Below, piece by piece: positions 18,964 to 19,213 of a stretch of DNA of 19,213 bases; the stretch's first letter is position 1, and the number at the start of each line of letters is the position of its first letter. This DNA comes from Acanthamoeba lenticulata. Taxonomy: Eukaryota > Discosea > Longamoebia > Acanthamoebidae. A program made the translations under genes and the position numbers. The stretch covers positions 1 to 19,213 of the forward strand of contig NAVB01003640.1 in NCBI GenBank assembly GCA_002179805.1, given 5' to 3'. Under the pieces are notes generated by a model. The model was not told the DNA's origin, did not search any database, and saw nothing but the letters and a program-made list of their open reading frames with translations.

Positions 18964-19213
18964 ATTGGGTGCGTCTATTTTATCATCTTTACAACTCACT
19001 GAACAAGCCGAATTTGGGTACCGCGTACGCGTACGCGGTCTGGTTAATATATAAGCGTCAGCACCGCGTACGCGTACGCGGTCTCGTTTTTTACCTGTGG
19101 CCCCCACGATTTTTAAATTTTCTTCTTTTTGAAATAAACATCCAATTCGTGTCATCCACCTTTTCTGATAAACTCTAATTTATCCTTTTTTGGTTTTTTT
19201 TGTCTTCAATCAA
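18964..19213. other. 3' flank of the DUF7869-type gene
   Basis: No gene seen in these 250 bp. Two perfect palindromes lie 57 and 100 bp after the stop. An AATAAA at 19132-19137 is a possible poly(A) signal. The stretch ends in T-rich DNA at the window edge. Confidence 0.5.
19020..19082. repeat. Palindrome family, copies 14-15
   Basis: 19020-19039 and 19063-19082 are both the perfect 20-bp ACCGCGTACGCGTACGCGGT, 43 bp apart start to start, in the 3' flank of the DUF7869-type gene, each followed by CTxG. Confidence 0.9.

Noticed and set aside
13576..19082. CRISPR-like array from repeated palindromes
   Set aside because: Spacing is irregular (about 30 to 1,780 bp), copies sit within introns, and the host is eukaryotic with spliced genes.
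18913..19178. Short ORFs with RVRVRG, RTRTRY or AYAYAV strings
   Set aside because: These strings are translations of the palindrome in different frames, not protein repeats.
1..19213. tRNA or rRNA genes
   Set aside because: I saw no cloverleaf with A/B boxes and no recognisable rRNA stretch on either strand; a covariance-model scan was not possible.
13090..19213. Terminal inverted repeats bounding the right-hand block
   Set aside because: The A/T-rich ends share only low-complexity similarity; no matching arms of useful length were found.

Overview
The window is eukaryotic nuclear DNA. Every convincing protein has to be assembled from several short exons joined by GT-AG introns of about 44 to 275 nt, there are no operons or ribosome binding sites, and the spacers hold microsatellites, homopolymer tracts and AT-rich filler. 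The proteins (SH3 plus B-box, anchored glycosyltransferases, secreted modular proteins) and the compact GC-rich exons with GTGCG/GTACG-type donors suggest a free-living protist. An amoebozoan of Acanthamoeba type is my best guess, as inference only.

Layout. (1) 1-2312, minus strand: a cytoskeletal or adaptor-like protein with coiled coils, an SH3 domain split over two exons and a B-box zinc finger, cut by the window edge. (2) 2459-4274, minus: a nine-exon membrane-anchored GT4-type glycosyltransferase, and 4760-6025, plus: a membrane-anchored GT34-type glycosyltransferase. They are divergent around a 485-bp shared upstream region and plausibly act in one Golgi glycan pathway. (3) 6026-7701: a gene-poor stretch with a 98-bp inverted-repeat element, a weak secreted-protein ORF and a relic of a copia-type gag. 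(4) 7702-10018 (plus) and 9956-11524 (minus): two convergent paralogues of an unrecognised secreted family, built of tandem modules marked by W-S/T-Q and IGFT motifs, with possibly overlapping 3' ends. (5) 11525-13184: AT-rich DNA without a credible gene but with a 22-bp perfect palindrome. (6) 13185-16008, minus: a multi-exon protein with a ParB/sulfiredoxin-like domain and an RS-rich tail. (7) 16591-18963, plus: a DUF7869-type protein with a transposase-like D-D-E arrangement.

The most unusual feature is a family of fifteen copies of a GC-rich palindrome (ACCGCGTACGCGTACGCGGT and variants). They are confined to 13.57-19.08 kb and absent from the left 13.5 kb. All copies lie in inferred introns, the unresolved 5' region or 3' flanks of the last two genes, never in confident coding sequence. 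The two genes are divergent, their exons are poorer in GC than those on the left, and together with the palindromes they may form an undescribed composite mobile element or a locus with its own site-specific DNA-binding system.

Caution: at least five places across both halves need a one-base correction for a reading frame or intron phase to close, and there is one in-frame TGA. Either the assembly carries small indels, or several genes are decaying or recoded. Exon borders were inferred by eye from frame, phase and splice-site fit.
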